The notes under the pieces were generated by a model. The model worked only from the letters and a program-made list of their open reading frames with translations. It made no database searches and had not been told where the DNA came from. From contig NW_027490228.1 of assembly GCF_050948175.1 (NCBI RefSeq), forward strand, positions 186,001 through 250,000: a stretch of 64,000 nt of DNA, written 5' to 3'. The position numbers and the translations under genes were made by a program. Origin of the DNA: Xylocopa sonorina (lineage: Eukaryota > Arthropoda > Insecta > Hymenoptera > Apidae). Within the stretch, counting starts at the first letter, position 1, and each line of letters opens with the position of its first letter. Below are positions 24,723-39,504 of this stretch, one piece after another.

Positions 24723-26114
24723 AATATTCATTGCGAAGTGTCATGTATACTTCGTATTCACATGACAAGAATGTAAATGCGACACTTACATGCTAGGAAA
24801 TAGCGTTTGCAGGTGTCTACGTATCCTAGCAATAGAGTTCTAATGCTTCTTAAAACGAGATGTCGCATCTCATTTCTATGTTTCATGTTCAGATATAATA
24901 TTCATTGCGAAGTGTCATGTATACCTCGTATTCACCTCAAAAGGATGTTAATGCGACACTTCCTTGCTAGGAAATAGCGTTACCAGATGACTACGTGTCG
25001 AAACAATAGAGTTCTAATGATTCTTAAAATGCCATATCGCATCTCACTTCTGTGTTTCATGATAAGATATAATATTCATTGCGAAGTGTCATGTATACCT
25101 CGATTTCACTTCACAAGAATGTAAATGCGACACTTCCTTGCTAGGAAATATTGTTTGCAGATGTCTACGTATCACAGAAATAGAGTACTAATGCTTCTTA
25201 AAACGAGATGTCGTATTTCATTTCTATGTTTCGTAATAAGATATAATATTCATTGTGTAATGTTATGTATACCTCGTATAGACTTCAATGGAATGTAAGT
25301 GCGACATTTCCTTGCTAGGAAATATTGTTTGCAGATGTCTACGTATATTAGCAATAGAGTTCTAATGCTTCTCAAAACGCGATATAGCACCTCATTCCTA
25401 TGTATCATGATAAGATATAATATTCATTGCGGAGTGTCATGTATATCTCGTATTCACTTCAAAAGAATGTAAATGCGACACTTCCATGCTAGGAAGTAGC
25501 GTTTGCAGATGTCTACATATCGTAGCAATAGAGTTCTAATGCTTCCTAAAACGCGATATCGCATCTCACTTCTATGTTTCATGATAAGATATAATATTCA
25601 TTGCGAAGTGTCATGTATACTTCGTATTCACTACAAAAGAATGTAAATGCGACACTTCCATGCTAGGAAATAGCGTTTGCAGATGTCTACGTATCGTAGC
25701 AATAGATTTCTAATGCTTCTTAAAACGCGATATCGCATCTCACTTCTATGTTACATGATAAGATAAAATATTCATTGCGAAGTGTTATGTACACTTCGTA
25801 TTCACTTCAAAAGAATGTAAATGCGACACTTACATGCTAGGAAATAACGTTTCCATATGTCTACGTATCGTAGCAATAGATTTCTAATGCTTCTTAGAAC
25901 GCGATATCGCATCTCACTTCTATGTTTCATGGCAAGATATAATATTCATTGCGAAGTGTCATGTATACCTCGTATTCACTTCAAAAGAATGTAAATGCGA
26001 CACTTACATGCTAGGAAATAGCATTTGCAGATGTCTACGTATCGCAGCAATAGAGTTCTAATGCTTCTTAGAACGCGATATCGCATCTCACATCTATGTT
26101 TCATGATAAGATAT
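24723..26114 (+). repeat. 8-monomer higher-order unit, copy 2 (1392 bp)
   Basis: Follows copy 1 with the same eight monomer types in order. Only scattered substitutions separate them, such as tgttacatgataag near 25750 for tgtttcatgataag and gatataatattc for gatagaatattc. Confidence 0.92.
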
Positions 26115-27853
26115 AATATTCATTGCGAAGTGTCATGTATACTTCGTATTCACATGACAAGAATGTAAATGCGACACTTACATGCTAGGAAATAGCGTTT
26201 GCAGGTGTCTACGTATCCTAGCAATAGAGTTCTAATGCTTCTTAAAACGAGATGTCGCATCTCATTTCTATGTTTCATGTTCAGATATAATAATCATTGC
26301 GAAGTGTCATGTATACCTCGTATTCACCTCAAGAGGATGTTAATGCGACACTTCCTTGCTAGGAAATAGCGTTACCAGATGACTACGTGTCGAAACAATA
26401 GAGTTCTAATGATTCTTAGAATGCCATATCGCATCTCACTTCTATGTTTCGTGATAAGATATAATATTCATTGCGAAGTGTCATGTATACCTCGATTTCA
26501 CTTCACAAGAATGTAAATGCGACACTTCCTTGCTAGGAAATATTGTTTGCAGATGTCTACGTATCACAGAAATAGAGTACTAATGCTTCTTAAAACGAGA
26601 TGTCGTATTTCATTTCTATGTTTCGTAACAAGATATAATATTCAATGTGTAATGTTATGTATACCTCGTATTCACTTCAGTGGAATGTAAGTGCGAAATT
26701 TCCTTGCTAGGAAATAGAGTTTGCAGATGTCTACGTATATAGGCAATAGAGTTCTAATGCTTCTCAAAACGCGATATAGCACCACATTCCTATGTTTCAT
26801 GATAAGATATAATATTCATTGCGAAGTGTCATGTATATCTCGTATTCACATCAAAGAATGTAAATGCGACACTTCCATGCTAGGAAATAGCGTTTGCAGA
26901 TGTCTACGTATCGCAGCAATAGAGTTCTAATGCTTCTCAAAACGCGATATCGGATCTCACTGCTATGTTTCATGATAAGATATAATATTCATTATGGAGT
27001 GATATGTATACCTCGTACTCACTTCAAAAGAATGGAAATGCGACCCTTCCATGCTAGTGAATAGCCTTTGCAAATGTCTACGTATCGTAGCAATAGAGTT
27101 CTAATGCTTCTTAAAACGCGATATCGCAACTCACTGCTATGTTTCATGATAAGATATAATATTCATTGCGGAGTGTCATGTATATCTCGTATTCACTTCA
27201 AAAGAATGTAAATGCGACACTTCCATGCTAGGAAGTAGCGTTTGCAGATGTCTACATATCGTAGCAATAGAGTTCTAATGCTTCCTAAAACGCGATATCG
27301 CATCTCACTTCTATGTTTCATGATAAGATATAATATTCATTGCGAAGTGTCATGTATACTTCGTATTCACTACAAAAGAATGTAAATGCGACACTTCCAT
27401 GCTAGGAAATAGCGTTTGCAGATGTCTACGTATCGTAGCAATAGATTTCTAATGCTTCTTAAAACGCGATATCGCATCTCACTTCTATGTTTCATGATAA
27501 GATAAAATATTCATTGCGAAGTGTTATGTACACTTCGTATTCACTTCAAAAGAATGTAAATGCGACACTTACATGCTAGGAAATAACGTTTCCATATGTC
27601 TACGTATCGTAGCAATAGATTTCTAATGCTTCTTAGAACGCGATATCGCATCTCACTTCTATGTTTCATGGCAAGATATAATATTCATTGCGAAGTGTCA
27701 TGTATACCTCGTATTCACTTCAAAAGAATGTAAATGCGACACTTACATGCTAGGAAATAGCATTTGCAGATGTCTACGTATCGCAGCAATAGAGTTCTAA
27801 TGCTTCTTAGAACGCGATATCGCATCTCACATCTATGTTTCATGATAAGATAT
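26115..27853 (+). repeat. Expanded 10-monomer version of the 8-monomer unit (1739 bp)
   Basis: The interval between gcaggtgtctacgtatcct marks is 1739 bases here: ten monomers less one base, the missing base being near 26853 (catcaaagaatg against catcaaaagaatg). Two extra monomers carry tataggcaatagag, cggatctcactgc, gagtgatatgtatacc and gctagtgaatagcc. The same extra monomers reappear at 29.8-30.2 kb, 33.1-33.5 kb and 40.6-41.0 kb, so this expanded form was itself copied. Confidence 0.9.
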
Positions 27854-29245
27854 AATATTCATTGCGAAGTGTCATGTATACTTCGTATTCACATGACAAG
27901 AATGTAAATGCGACACTTACATGCTAGGAAATAGCGTTTGCAGGTGTCTACGTATCCTAGCAATAGAGTTCTAATGCTTCTTAAAACGAGATGTCGCATC
28001 TCATTTCTATGTTTCATGTTCAGATATAATATTCATTTCGAAGTGTCATGTATACCTCGTATTCACCTCAAATGGATGTTAATGCGACACTTCCTTGCTA
28101 GGAAATAGCGTTACCAGATGACTACGTGTCGAAACAATAGAGTTCTAATGATTCTTAAAATGCCATATCGCATCTCACTTCTATGTTTCATGATAAGATA
28201 TAATATTCATTGCGAAGTGTCATGTATACCTCGATTTCACTTCACAAGAATGTAAATGCGACACTTCCTTGCTAGGAAATATTGTTTGCAGATGTCTACG
28301 TATCACAGAAATAGAGTACTAATGCTTCTTAAAACGAGATGTCGTATTTCATTTCTATGTTTCGTAATAAGATATAATATTCATTGTGTAATGTTATGTA
28401 TACCTCGTATAGACTTCAATGGAATGTAAGTGCGACATTTCCTTGCTAGGAAATATTGTTTGCAGATGTCTCCGTATATTAGCAATAGAGTTCTAATGCT
28501 TCTCAAAACGCGATATAGCACCTCATTCCTATGTATCATGATAAGATATAATATTCATTGCGGAGTGTCATGTATATCTCGTATTCACTTCAAAAGAATG
28601 TAAATGCGACACTTCCATGCTAGGAAGTAGCGTTTGCAGATGTCTACATATCGTAGCAATAGAGTTCTAATGCTTCCTAAAACGCGATATCGCATCTCAC
28701 TTCTATGTTTCATGATAAGATATAATATTCATTGCGAAGTGTCATGTATACTTCGTATTCACTACAAAAGAATGTAAATGCGACACTTCCATGCTAGGAA
28801 ATAGCGTTTGCAGATGTCTACGTATCGTAGCAATAGATTTCTAATGCTTCTTAAAACGCGATATCGCATCTCACTTCTATATTTCATGATAAGATAAAAT
28901 ATTCATTGCGAAGTGTTATGTACACTTCGTATTCACTTCAAAAGAATGTAAATGCGACACTTACATGCTAGGAAATAACGTTTCCATATGTCTACGTATC
29001 GTAGCAATAGATTTCTAATGCTTCTTAGAACGCGATATCGCATCTCACTTCTATGTTTCATGGCAAGATATAATATTCATTGCGAAGTGTCATGTATACC
29101 TCGTATTCACTTCAAAAGAATGTAAATGCGACACTTACATGCTAGGAAATAGCATTTGCAGATGTCTACGTATCGCAGCAATAGAGTTCTAATGCTTCTT
29201 AGAACGCGATATCGCATCTCACATCTATGTTTCATGATAAGATAT
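27854..29245 (+). repeat. 8-monomer higher-order unit, copy 4 (1392 bp)
   Basis: Return to the plain 1392-base unit with the same eight monomer types. Small private changes include attcatttcgaagtg near 28032 and tgtctccgtatattag near 28468. Confidence 0.92.
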
Positions 29246-31682
29246 AATATTCATTGCGAAGTGTCATGTATACTTCGTATTCACATGACAAGAATGTAAA
29301 TGCGACACTTACATGCTAGGAAATAGCGTTTGCAGGTGTCTACGTATCCTAGCAATAGAGTTCTAATGCTTCTTAAAACGAGATGCCGCATCTCATTTCT
29401 ATGTTTCATGTTCAGATATAATAATCATTGCGAAGTGTCATGTATACCTCGTATTCACCTCAAAAGGATGTTAATGCGACACTTCCTTGCTAGGAAATAG
29501 CGTTACCAGATGACTACGTGTCGAAACAATAGAGTTCTAATGATTCTTAAAATGCCATATCGCATCTCACTTCTATGTTTCGTGATAAGATATAATATTC
29601 ATTGCGAAGTGTCATGTATACCTCGATTTCACTTCACAAGAATGTAAATGCGACACTTCCTTGCTAGGAAATATTGTTTGCAGATGTCTACGTATCACAG
29701 AAATAGAGTACTAATGCTTCTTAAAACGAGATGTCGTATTTCATTTCTATGTTTCGTAACAAGATATAATATTCAATGTGTAATGTTATGTATACCTCGT
29801 ATTCACTTCAGTGGAATGTAAGTGCGAAATTTCCTTGCTAGGAAATAGAGTTTGCAGATGTCTACGTATATAGGCAATAGAGTTCTAATGCTTCTCAAAA
29901 CGCGATATAGCACCACATTCCTATGTTTCATGATAAGATATAATATTCATTGCGAAGTGTCATGTATATCTCGTATTCACATCAAAAGAATGTAAATGCG
30001 ACACTTCCATGCTAGGAAATAGCGTTTGCAGATGTCTACGTATCGCAGCAATAGAGTTCTAATGCTTCTCAAAACGCGATATCGGATCTCACTGCTATGT
30101 TTCATGATAAGATATAATATTCATTATGGAGTGATATGTATACCTCGTACTCACTTCAAAAGAATGGAAATGCGACCCTTCCATGCTAGTGAATAGCCTT
30201 TGCAAATGTCTACGTATCGTAGCAATAGAGTTCTAGTGCTTCTTAAAACGCGATATCGCAACTCACTGCTATGTTTCATGAGAAGATATAATATTCATTG
30301 CGATGTGTCATGTATACCTCGTATTCACTTCAAAAGAACGTAAATAAGACACTTCCATGTTAGGAAATAGCGTTTGCAGATGTCTACGTATCGTAGCAAT
30401 AGAGTTTTAATGCTTCTTAGAACGCGATATCGCATCTCACTTCTATGTTTCACGATAAGATATAATATTCATTGCGAAGTGTCATGTATACCTCGTATTC
30501 ACTTCAAAAGAATGTAAATATGACACTTCCATGCTAGGAAATAGCGTTTGCAGATGTCTACGTATCGTAGCAATAGAGTTCTAATACTTCTTAAAACGAG
30601 ATGCCACATTTCATTTCTATGTTCCGTGATAAGATATAATATTCATTGTGAAGTGTCATGTATACCTCGTATTCACTTCAAATGAATGTAAATGCGACAC
30701 TTCCATGCTAGGAAGTAGCGTTTGCAGATGTCTACGTATCGTAGCAATAGGGTTCTAATGCTTCTTAAAACGCGATATCGCATCTCACTTCTATGTATCA
30801 TGACAAGATATAATATTCATTGCGAAGTGTCATGTATACCTCGATTTCACTTCACAAGAATGTAAATGCGACACTTCCTTGCTAGGAAATATTGTTTGCA
30901 GATGTCTACGTATCACAGCAATAGAGTACTAATGCTTCTTAAAACGAGATGTCGTATTTCATTTCTATGTTTCGTAATTAGATATAATATTCATTGTGTA
31001 ATGTTATGTATACCTCGTATTCACTTCAGTGGAATGTAAGTGCGAAATTTCCTTGCTAGGAAATAGAGTTTGTAGATGTCTACGTATATTAGCAATAGAG
31101 TTCTAATGCTTCCCAAAACACGATATAGCACCTCATTCCCATGTTTCATGATAAGATATAATATTCATTGCGAAGTGTCATGTATGTCTCGTATTCACTT
31201 CAAACAAAATGTAAATGCGACACTTCCATGCTAGGAAATAGCGTTTGCAGATGTCTACGTATCGTAGCAATAGAGTTCTAATGCTTCTCAAAACGCGATA
31301 TAGCACCTCATTCCTATGTTTTATGATAAGATATAATATTCATTGCGAAGTGTCATGTATATCTCGTATTCACTTCAAACGAATGTAAATGCGACACTTC
31401 CATGCTAGGAAATAGCGTTTGCAGATGTCTACGTATCGTAGCAATAGATTTCTAATGCTCCTTAAAACGCGATATCGCATCGTACCGCTATGTTTCATGA
31501 AAAGATATAATATTCATTATGGAGTGTTATGTATGCCTCGTACTCACTTCAAAAGAGTGTAAATGCGACCCTTCCATGCTAGGAAATAGCGTTTGCAGAT
31601 GTCTACGTATCGCAGCAATAGAGTTCTAATGCTTACTAAAACGCGATATCGCATCTCTCTTCTATGTTTCATGATAAGGTAT
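29246..31682 (+). repeat. Expanded 14-monomer version of the 8-monomer unit
   Basis: The interval to the next gcaggtgtctacgtatcct mark (about 31769) is 2437 bases: fourteen monomers plus one base, the extra base being near 31205 (caaacaaaatg for caaacgaatg). It contains the same extra monomers as the 10-monomer form, then further types with cgtaaataagacac, gttccgtgataag, gtatgtctcg and gcatcgtaccgc. Compared with 32957-34880 it has one additional monomer near 31141-31480, a single-monomer length difference. Confidence 0.88.
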
Positions 31683-32024
31683 AATATTCATTGCGAAGTG
31701 TCATGTATACCTCGTACTCACTTCAAAAGAATGTAAATGCGACCCTTCCATGCTAGGAAATAGCGTTTGCAGGTGTCTACGTATCCTAGCAATAGAGTTC
31801 TAATGCTTCTTAAAACGAGATGTCGCATCTCATTTCTATGTTTCATGTTCAGATATAATATTCATTTCGAAGTGTCATGTATACCTCGTATTCACCTCAA
31901 ATGGATGTTAATGCGACACTTCCTTGCTAGGAAATAGCGTTACCAGATGACTACGTGTCGAAACAATAGAGTTCTAATGATTCTTAAAATGCCATATCGC
32001 ATCTCACTTCTATGTTTCATGATA
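31683..32024 (+). repeat. Junction monomers before the 43-monomer block
   Basis: A short stretch in which a cgtactcacttc/gcgacccttccatgc monomer runs into the 8-monomer unit at gcaggtgtctacg (about 31769). The matching place in the large block (about 34902) continues instead with gcagatgtctaggtatcg, so this is a recombination junction between two arrangements. No other feature is present. Confidence 0.75.
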
Positions 32025-35000
32025 AGATATAATATTCATTGCGAAGTGTCATGTATACCTCGATTTCACTTCACAAGAATGTAAATGCGACACTTCCTTG
32101 CTAGGAAATATTGTTTGCAGATGTCTACGTATCACAGAAATAGAGTACTAATGCTTCTTAAAACGAGATGTCGTATTTCATTTCTATGTTTCGTAATAAG
32201 ATATAATATTCATTGTGTAATGTTATGTATACCTCGTATAGACTTCAATGGAATGTAAGTGCGACATTTCCTTGCTAGGAAATATTGTTTGCAGATGTCT
32301 ACGTATATTAGCAATAGAGTTCTAATGCTTCTCAAAACGCGATATAGCACCTCATTCCTATGTATCATGATAAGATATAATATTCATTGCGGAGTGTCAT
32401 GTATATCTCGTATTCACTTCAAAAGAATGTAAATGCGACACTTCCATGCTAGGAAGTAGCGTTTGCAGATGTCTACATATCGTAGCAATAGAGTTCTAAT
32501 GCTTCCTAAAACGCGATATCGCATCTCACTTCTATGTTTCATGATAAGATATAATATTCATTGCGAAGTGTCATGTATACTTCGTATTCACTACAAAAGA
32601 ATGTAAATGCGACACTTCCATGCTAGGAAATAGCGTTTGCAGATGTCTACGTATCGTAGCAATAGATTTCTAATGCTTCTGAAAACGCGATATCGCATCT
32701 CACTTCTATGTTTCATGATAAGATAAAATATTCATTGCGAAGTGTTATGTACACTTCGTATTCACTTCAAAAGAATGTAAATGCGACACTTACATGCTAG
32801 GAAATAACGTTTCCATATGTCTACGTATCGTAGCAATAGATTTCTAATGCTTCTTAGAACGCGATATCGCATCTCACTTCTATGTTTCATGGCAAGATAT
32901 AATATTCATTGCGAAGTGTCATGTATACCTCGTATTCACTTCAAAAGAATGTAAATGCGACACTTCCTTGCTAGGAAATATTGTTTGCAGATGTCTACGT
33001 ATCACAGAAATAGAGTACTAATGCTTCTTAAAACGAGATGTCGTATTTCATTTCTATGTTTCGTAACAAGATATAATATTCAATGTGTAATGTTATGTAT
33101 ACCTCGTATTCACTTCAGTGGAATGTAAGTGCGAAATTTCCTTGCTAGGAAATAGAGTTTGCAGATGTCTACGTATATAGGCAATAGAGTTCTAATGCTT
33201 CTCAAAACGCGATATAGCACCACATTCCTATGTTTCATGATAAGATATAATATTCATTGCGAAGTGTCATGTATATCTCGTATTCACATCAAAAGAATGT
33301 AAATGCGACACTTCCATGCTAGGAAATAGCGTTTGCAGATGTCTACGTATCGCAGCAATAGAGTTCTAATGCTTCTCAAAACGCGATATCGGATCTCACT
33401 GCTATGTTTCATGATAAGATATAATATTCATTATGGAGTGATATGTATACCTCGTACTCACTTCAAAAGAATGGAAATGCGACCCTTCCATGCTAGTGAA
33501 TAGCCTTTGCAAATGTCTACGTATCGTAGCAATAGAGTTCTAATGCTTCTTAAAAACGCGATATCGCAACTCACTGCTATGTTTCATGAGAAGATATAAT
33601 ATTCATTGCGATGTGTCATGTATAACTCGTATTCACTTCAAAAGAACGTAAATAAGACACTTCCATGTTAGGAAATAGCGTTTGCAGATGTCTACGTATC
33701 GTAGCAATAGAGTTCTAATGCTTCTTAGAAAGCGATATCGCATCTCACTTCTATGTTTCACGATAAGATATAATATTCATTGCGAAGTGTCATGTATACC
33801 TCGTATTCACTTCAAAAGAATGTAAATATGACACTTCCATGCTAGGAAATAGCGTTTGCAGATGTCTACGTATCGTAGCAATAGAGTTCTAATACTTCTT
33901 AAAACGAGATGCCTCATTTCATTTCTATGTTCCGTGATAAGATATAATATTCATTGTGAAGTGTCATGTATACCTCGTATTCACTTCAAATGAATGTAAA
34001 TGCGACACTTCCATGCTAGGAAGTAGCGTTTGCAGATGTCTACGTATCGTAGCAATAGGGTTCTAATGCTTCTTAAAACGCGATATCGCATCTCACTTCT
34101 ATGTATCATGACAAGATATAATATTCATTGCGAAGTGTCATGTATACCTCGATTTCACTTCACAAGAATGTAAATGCGACACTTCCTTGCTAGGAAATAT
34201 TGTTTGCAGATGTCTACGTATCACAGCAATAGAGTACTAATGCTTCTTAAAACGAGATGTCGTATTTCATTTCTATGTTTCGTAATTAGATATAATATTC
34301 ATTGTGTAATGTTATGTATACCTCGTATTCACTTCAGTGGAATGTAAGTGCGAAATTTCCTTGCTAGGAAATAGAGTTTGCAGATGTCTACGTATATTAG
34401 CAATAGAGTTCTAATGCTTCCAAAACACGATATAGCACCTCATTCCTATGTTTCATGATAAGATATAATATTCATTGCGAAGTGTCATGTATATCTCGTA
34501 TTCACTTCAAACGAATGTAAATGCGACACTTCCATGCTAGGAAATAGCGTTTGCAGATGTCTACGTATCGTAGCAATAGATTTCTAATGCTCCTTAAAAC
34601 GCGATATCGCATCGTACCGCTATGTTTCATGAAAAGATATAATATTCATTATGGAGTGTTATGTATGCCTCGTACTCACTTCAAAAGAGTGTAAATGCGA
34701 CCCTTCCATGCTAGGAAATAGCGTTTGCAGATGTCTACGTATCGCAGCAATAGAGTTCTAATGCTTACTAAAACGCGATATCGCATCTCTCTTCTATGTT
34801 TCATGATAAGGTATAATATTCATTGCGAAGTGTCATGTATACCTCGTACTCACTTCAAAAGAATGTAAATGCGACCCTTCCATGCTAGGAAATAGCGTTT
34901 GCAGATGTCTAGGTATCGTAGCAATAGAGTTCTAATGCTTCTTAAAACGCGATATCGCATCTCACTCCAATGTTTCATGATAACATATAATATTCATTGC

Positions 35001-38000
35001 GAAGTGTCATGTATATCTCGTATTCACTTCAAAAGAATGTAAATGCGACACTTCCATGCTAGGGAATAACGTTTCCATATGTCTACGTATCGTAGCAATA
35101 GATTTCTAATGCTTCTTAGAACGCGATATCGCATCTCACTTCTATGTTTCATGATAAGATATAATATTCATTGCGAAGTGTCATGTATACCTCGTATTCA
35201 CTTCAAAAGAACGTAAATAAGTCACTTCCATGCTAGGAAATAGCGTTTGCAGATGTCTACGTATCGTAGCAGTATAGTTCTAATGCTTCTTAGAACGCGA
35301 TATCGCATCTCACATCTATGTTTCATGGCAAGATATAATATTCATTGCGAAGTGTCATGTATACCTCGTATTCACTTCAAAAGAATGTAAATGCGACACT
35401 TACATGCTAGGAAATAGCATTTGCAGATGTCTACGTATCGCAGCAATAGAGTTCTAATGCTTCTTAGAACGCGATATCGCATCTCACATCTATGTTTCAT
35501 GATAAGATATAATATTCATTGCGAAGTGTCATGTATACTTCGTATTCACATGACAAGAATGTAAATGCGACGCTTCCATGCTAGGAAATAGCGTTTGCAG
35601 ATGTCTACGTGTCGTAACAATAGTGTTCTAATGCTTCTTAAAACGAGATGCCGCATCTCATTTCTATGCTTCATGATAAGATATAGTATTCAGTGCGAAG
35701 TGTTATGCATACTTCGTATTCACTTCAAAAGGATGTAAGTGCGACACTTCCTTGCTAGGAAATTGCGTTTCCAGACGACTACGTATGGAAATAATAGAGT
35801 TCTAATACATCTTAAAACGAGATGTCGCATCGCATTTCTATGTTTCATGATGAGATATAATAATCATTGCGATGTGTCATGTATACCTCGTATTCACTTC
35901 AAAAGAATGTAAATGCGACACTTACATGCTAGGAAATAGCGTTTGCAGATGTCTACGTATCGCAGCAATAGAATTCTAATGCTTTATAAAACGAGATGTC
36001 GCATTTCATTTCTATGTTTCTTGGTAAGATATAATATTCATTGTAGAGTATTATGTATACCTCGTATTCACTTCAAATGAATGTAAATGCGACACTTCCT
36101 TGCTAGGAAATAGGGTCTGCAGATGTCTACGTATCGTAGCAAGAGAGTTCTAAAGCTTCTTAGAACGCGATATCGCACCTCACTTCCATGTTTCATGATA
36201 AGATATAATATTCATTGCGAAGTGTCATGTATACCTCGTATTCACTTCAAAAGAATGTAAATGCGACACCTCCATGCTAGGAAGTAGCGTTTGCAGATGT
36301 CTACGTATCGTAGCAATAGAGTTCTAATGCTTCCTAAGACGCGATATCGCATCTCTCTTCTATGTTTCATGATAAGGTATAATATTCATTGCGAATTGTC
36401 ATGTATACCTCGTATTCACTTCAAAAGAATGTAGATGCGACACTTCCATGCTAGGAAATAGCGTTTGCAGATGTCTACGTATCGTAGCAATAGAGTTCTA
36501 ATACTTCTTATAACGCGATATCGCATCTCACTGCTATATTTCATGATAAAATATAATATTCATTATGGATTGCTATGTATACCTCGTACTCACTTCAAAA
36601 GAATGTAAATGCGACCCTTCCATGCTAGGAAATAGCCTTTGCAGATGTCTACGTATCGTAGCAATAGAGTTCTAACGCTTCTTAGAACGCGATATCGCAT
36701 CTCACTTCCATGTTTCATGATAGGATATAATATTCTTTGCGAAGTGTCATGTATACCTCGTATTCACTTCAAAAGAATGTAAATGCGACACTTACATGCT
36801 AGGAAATAGCGTTTGCAGGTGTCTACGTATACTAGCAATAGAGTTCTAATGCTTCTTAAAACGAGATGTCGCATCTCATTTCTATGTTTCATGTTCAGAT
36901 ATAATATTCATTGCGAAGTGTCATGTATACCTCGTATTCACCTCAAAAGGATGTAAATGCGACACTTCCATGCTAGGAAGTGGCGTTTGCAGATGTCTAC
37001 GTATCGTAGCAATAGGGTTCTAATGCTTCTTAAAATGCGATATAGCACCTCATACCTATGTTTCATGATAAGATATAATATTCATTGCGAAGTGTCATGT
37101 ATACCTCGTACTCACTTCAAAAGAATGTAAATGCGACACTCACATGCTAGGAAATATTGTTTGCAGATGTCTACGTATCACAGCAATAGAGTACTAATGC
37201 TTCTTAAAACGAGATGTCGTATTTCATTTCTATGTTTCGTAATAGGATATAATATGCATTGTGTAATGTTATGTATACCTCGTATTCGCTTTAATGGAAT
37301 GTAAGTGCGTCATTTCCATGCGAGGAAATAGCGTTTGCAGATTTATACGTATCGTTGCAATAGAGTTCTAATGCTACTTAAAACGAGATGTCGCATTTCA
37401 TTTCTGTTTCGTGATAAGATGTAATATTCATTGTGGAGTGTTATGTATACCTCATATTCACTTCAAAATAATGTAAATGCGACACTTCCTTGCTAGGAAA
37501 TAACATTTGCAGATGTCTACGCATCGTAGCAATAGAGTTCTAGTGCTCCTTAAATCGCGATATCGCACCTCACTTCAATGTTTCGAGATAAGATATAATA
37601 TTCATTGCGAAGTGTCATGTATATCTCGTATTCACTTCAAAAGAATGTAAATGCGACACTTACATGCTAGGAAATAGCGTTTGCAGATGTCTACGTATCG
37701 CAGCAATAGAATTCTAATGCATTATAAAACGAGATGTCGCATCTCTCTTCTATGTTTCATGATAAGTTATAATATTCATTGCGAATTGTCATGTATACTT
37801 CGTATTCACTTCAAAAGAATGTAGATGCGACACTTCCATGCTAGGAAATAGCGTTTGCAGATGTCTACGTATCGTAGCAATAGAGTTCTAATGCTTCTTA
37901 AAACGCGATATCGCATCTCACTCCTATGTTTCATGATAAGATATAATATTCATTGCGAAGTGTCATGTATACCTCGTATTCACTTCAAATGAATGTAAAT

Positions 38001-39504
38001 GCGACACTTCCTTGCTAGGAAATAGGGTTTGCAGATGTCTACGTATCGTAGCAAGAGAGTTCTAAAGCTTCTTAGAACGCGATATCGCACCTCACTTCCA
38101 TGTTTCATGATAGGATATAATATTCATTGCGAAGTGTCATGTATACCTCGTATTCACCTCAAAAGGATGTGAATGCGACACTTCCTTGCTAGGAAATAGC
38201 GTTACCAGATGACTACGTGTCGAAACAATAGAGTTCTAATGATTCTTAAAATGCCATATCGCATCTCACTTCTATGTTTCATGATAAGATATTATATTCA
38301 TTGCGAAGTGTCATGTATACCTCGTATTCACTTCAAAAGAATGTGAATGCGACACTTCCATGCTTGGAAGTGGCGTTTGCAGATGTCTACGTATCGTAGC
38401 AATAGGGTTCTAATGCTTCTTAAAATGCGATATAGCACCTCATACCTATGTTTCATGATAAGATATAATATTCATTGCGAAGTGTCATGTATACCTCGTA
38501 CTCACTTCAAAAGAATGTAAATGCGACACTCACATGCTAGGAAATATTGTTTGCAGATGTCTACGTATCACAGCAATAGAGTACTAATGCTTCTTAAAAC
38601 GAGATGTCGTATTTCATTTCTATGTTTCGTAATAGGATATAATATGCATTGTGTAATGTTATGTATACCTCGTATTCGCTTTAATGGAATGTAAGTGCGT
38701 CATTTCCATGCTAGGAAATAGCGTTTGCAGATTTATACGTATCGTTGCAATAGAGTTCTAATACTACTTAAAACGAGATGTCGCATTTCATTTCTATGTT
38801 TCGTGATAAGATGTAATATTCATTGTGGAGTGTTATGTATACCTCGTATTCACTTCAAAATAATGTAAATGCGACACTTCCTTGCTAGGAAATAACATTT
38901 GCAGATGTCTACGCATCGTAGCAATAGAGTTCTAGTGCTCCTTAAATCGCGATATCGCACCTCACTTCAATGTTTCGAGATAAGATATAATATTCATTGC
39001 GAAGTGTCATGTATACCTCGTATTCACTTCAAAAGAATGTAAATGCGACACTTACATGCTAGGAAATAGCGTTTGCAGATGTCTACGTATCGCAGCAATA
39101 GAATTCTAATGCATTATAAAACGAGATGTCGCATCTCTCTTCTATGTTTCATGATAAGTTATAATATTCATTGCGAAGTGTCATGTATACCTCGTATTCA
39201 CTTCAAAAGAATGTAAATGCGACACCTCCATGCTAGGAAGTAGCGTTTGCAGATGTCTACGTATCGTAGCAATAGAGTTCTAATGCTTCCTAAGACGCGA
39301 TATCGCATCTCTCTTCTATGTTTCATGATAAGGTATAATATTCATTGCGAATTGTCATGTATACCTCGTATTCACTTCAAAAGAATGTAGATGCGACACT
39401 TACATGCTAGGAAAAAGCGTTTGCAGGTGTCTACGTATCCTAGCAATAGAGTTCTAATGCTTCTTAAAACGAGATGTCGCATCTCATTTCTATGTTTCAT
39501 GTTC
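32025..39504 (+). repeat. 43-monomer higher-order block, copy 1 (7480 bp)
   Basis: The whole block recurs at +7480, which is 43 x 174 less two bases; the two-base shortfall is a shared deletion near 37405 (tttctgtttcgtg for tttctatgtttcgtg). The block starts just after the gataag/gttcag difference at 32022-32024. It is composite: it opens with most of an 8-monomer unit, continues from about 32957 with a 19-monomer stretch also found at 29650-31770, then has further mixed monomers and an 8-monomer repeat near its right end. Private changes here are an extra base near 33554 (cttaaaaacgcg) and a missing base near 34420 (cttccaaaacacg). Confidence 0.95.
35740..35860 (+). repeat. Rare monomer variant with acgtatggaaataatag, example copy
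   Basis: This unusual monomer reads gaaattgcgtttccagacg, then acgtatggaaataatag, then aatacatcttaaaacgag and gcatcgcatttc. I find it only three times: here, at about 43220-43340 (exactly 7480 bases later, inside the second 43-monomer block) and at about 53500-53620. The first two come from one duplication. The third lies in a different neighbourhood that is otherwise like the left end of the window, so it marks either an older shared ancestor or a transfer between distant parts of the array. Confidence 0.8.

Noticed and set aside
26721..26930. 69-codon open frame on the plus strand
   Set aside because: It arises from a one-base deletion near 26853 that shifts the frame past the recurrent stops. 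It is satellite sequence with no protein features.
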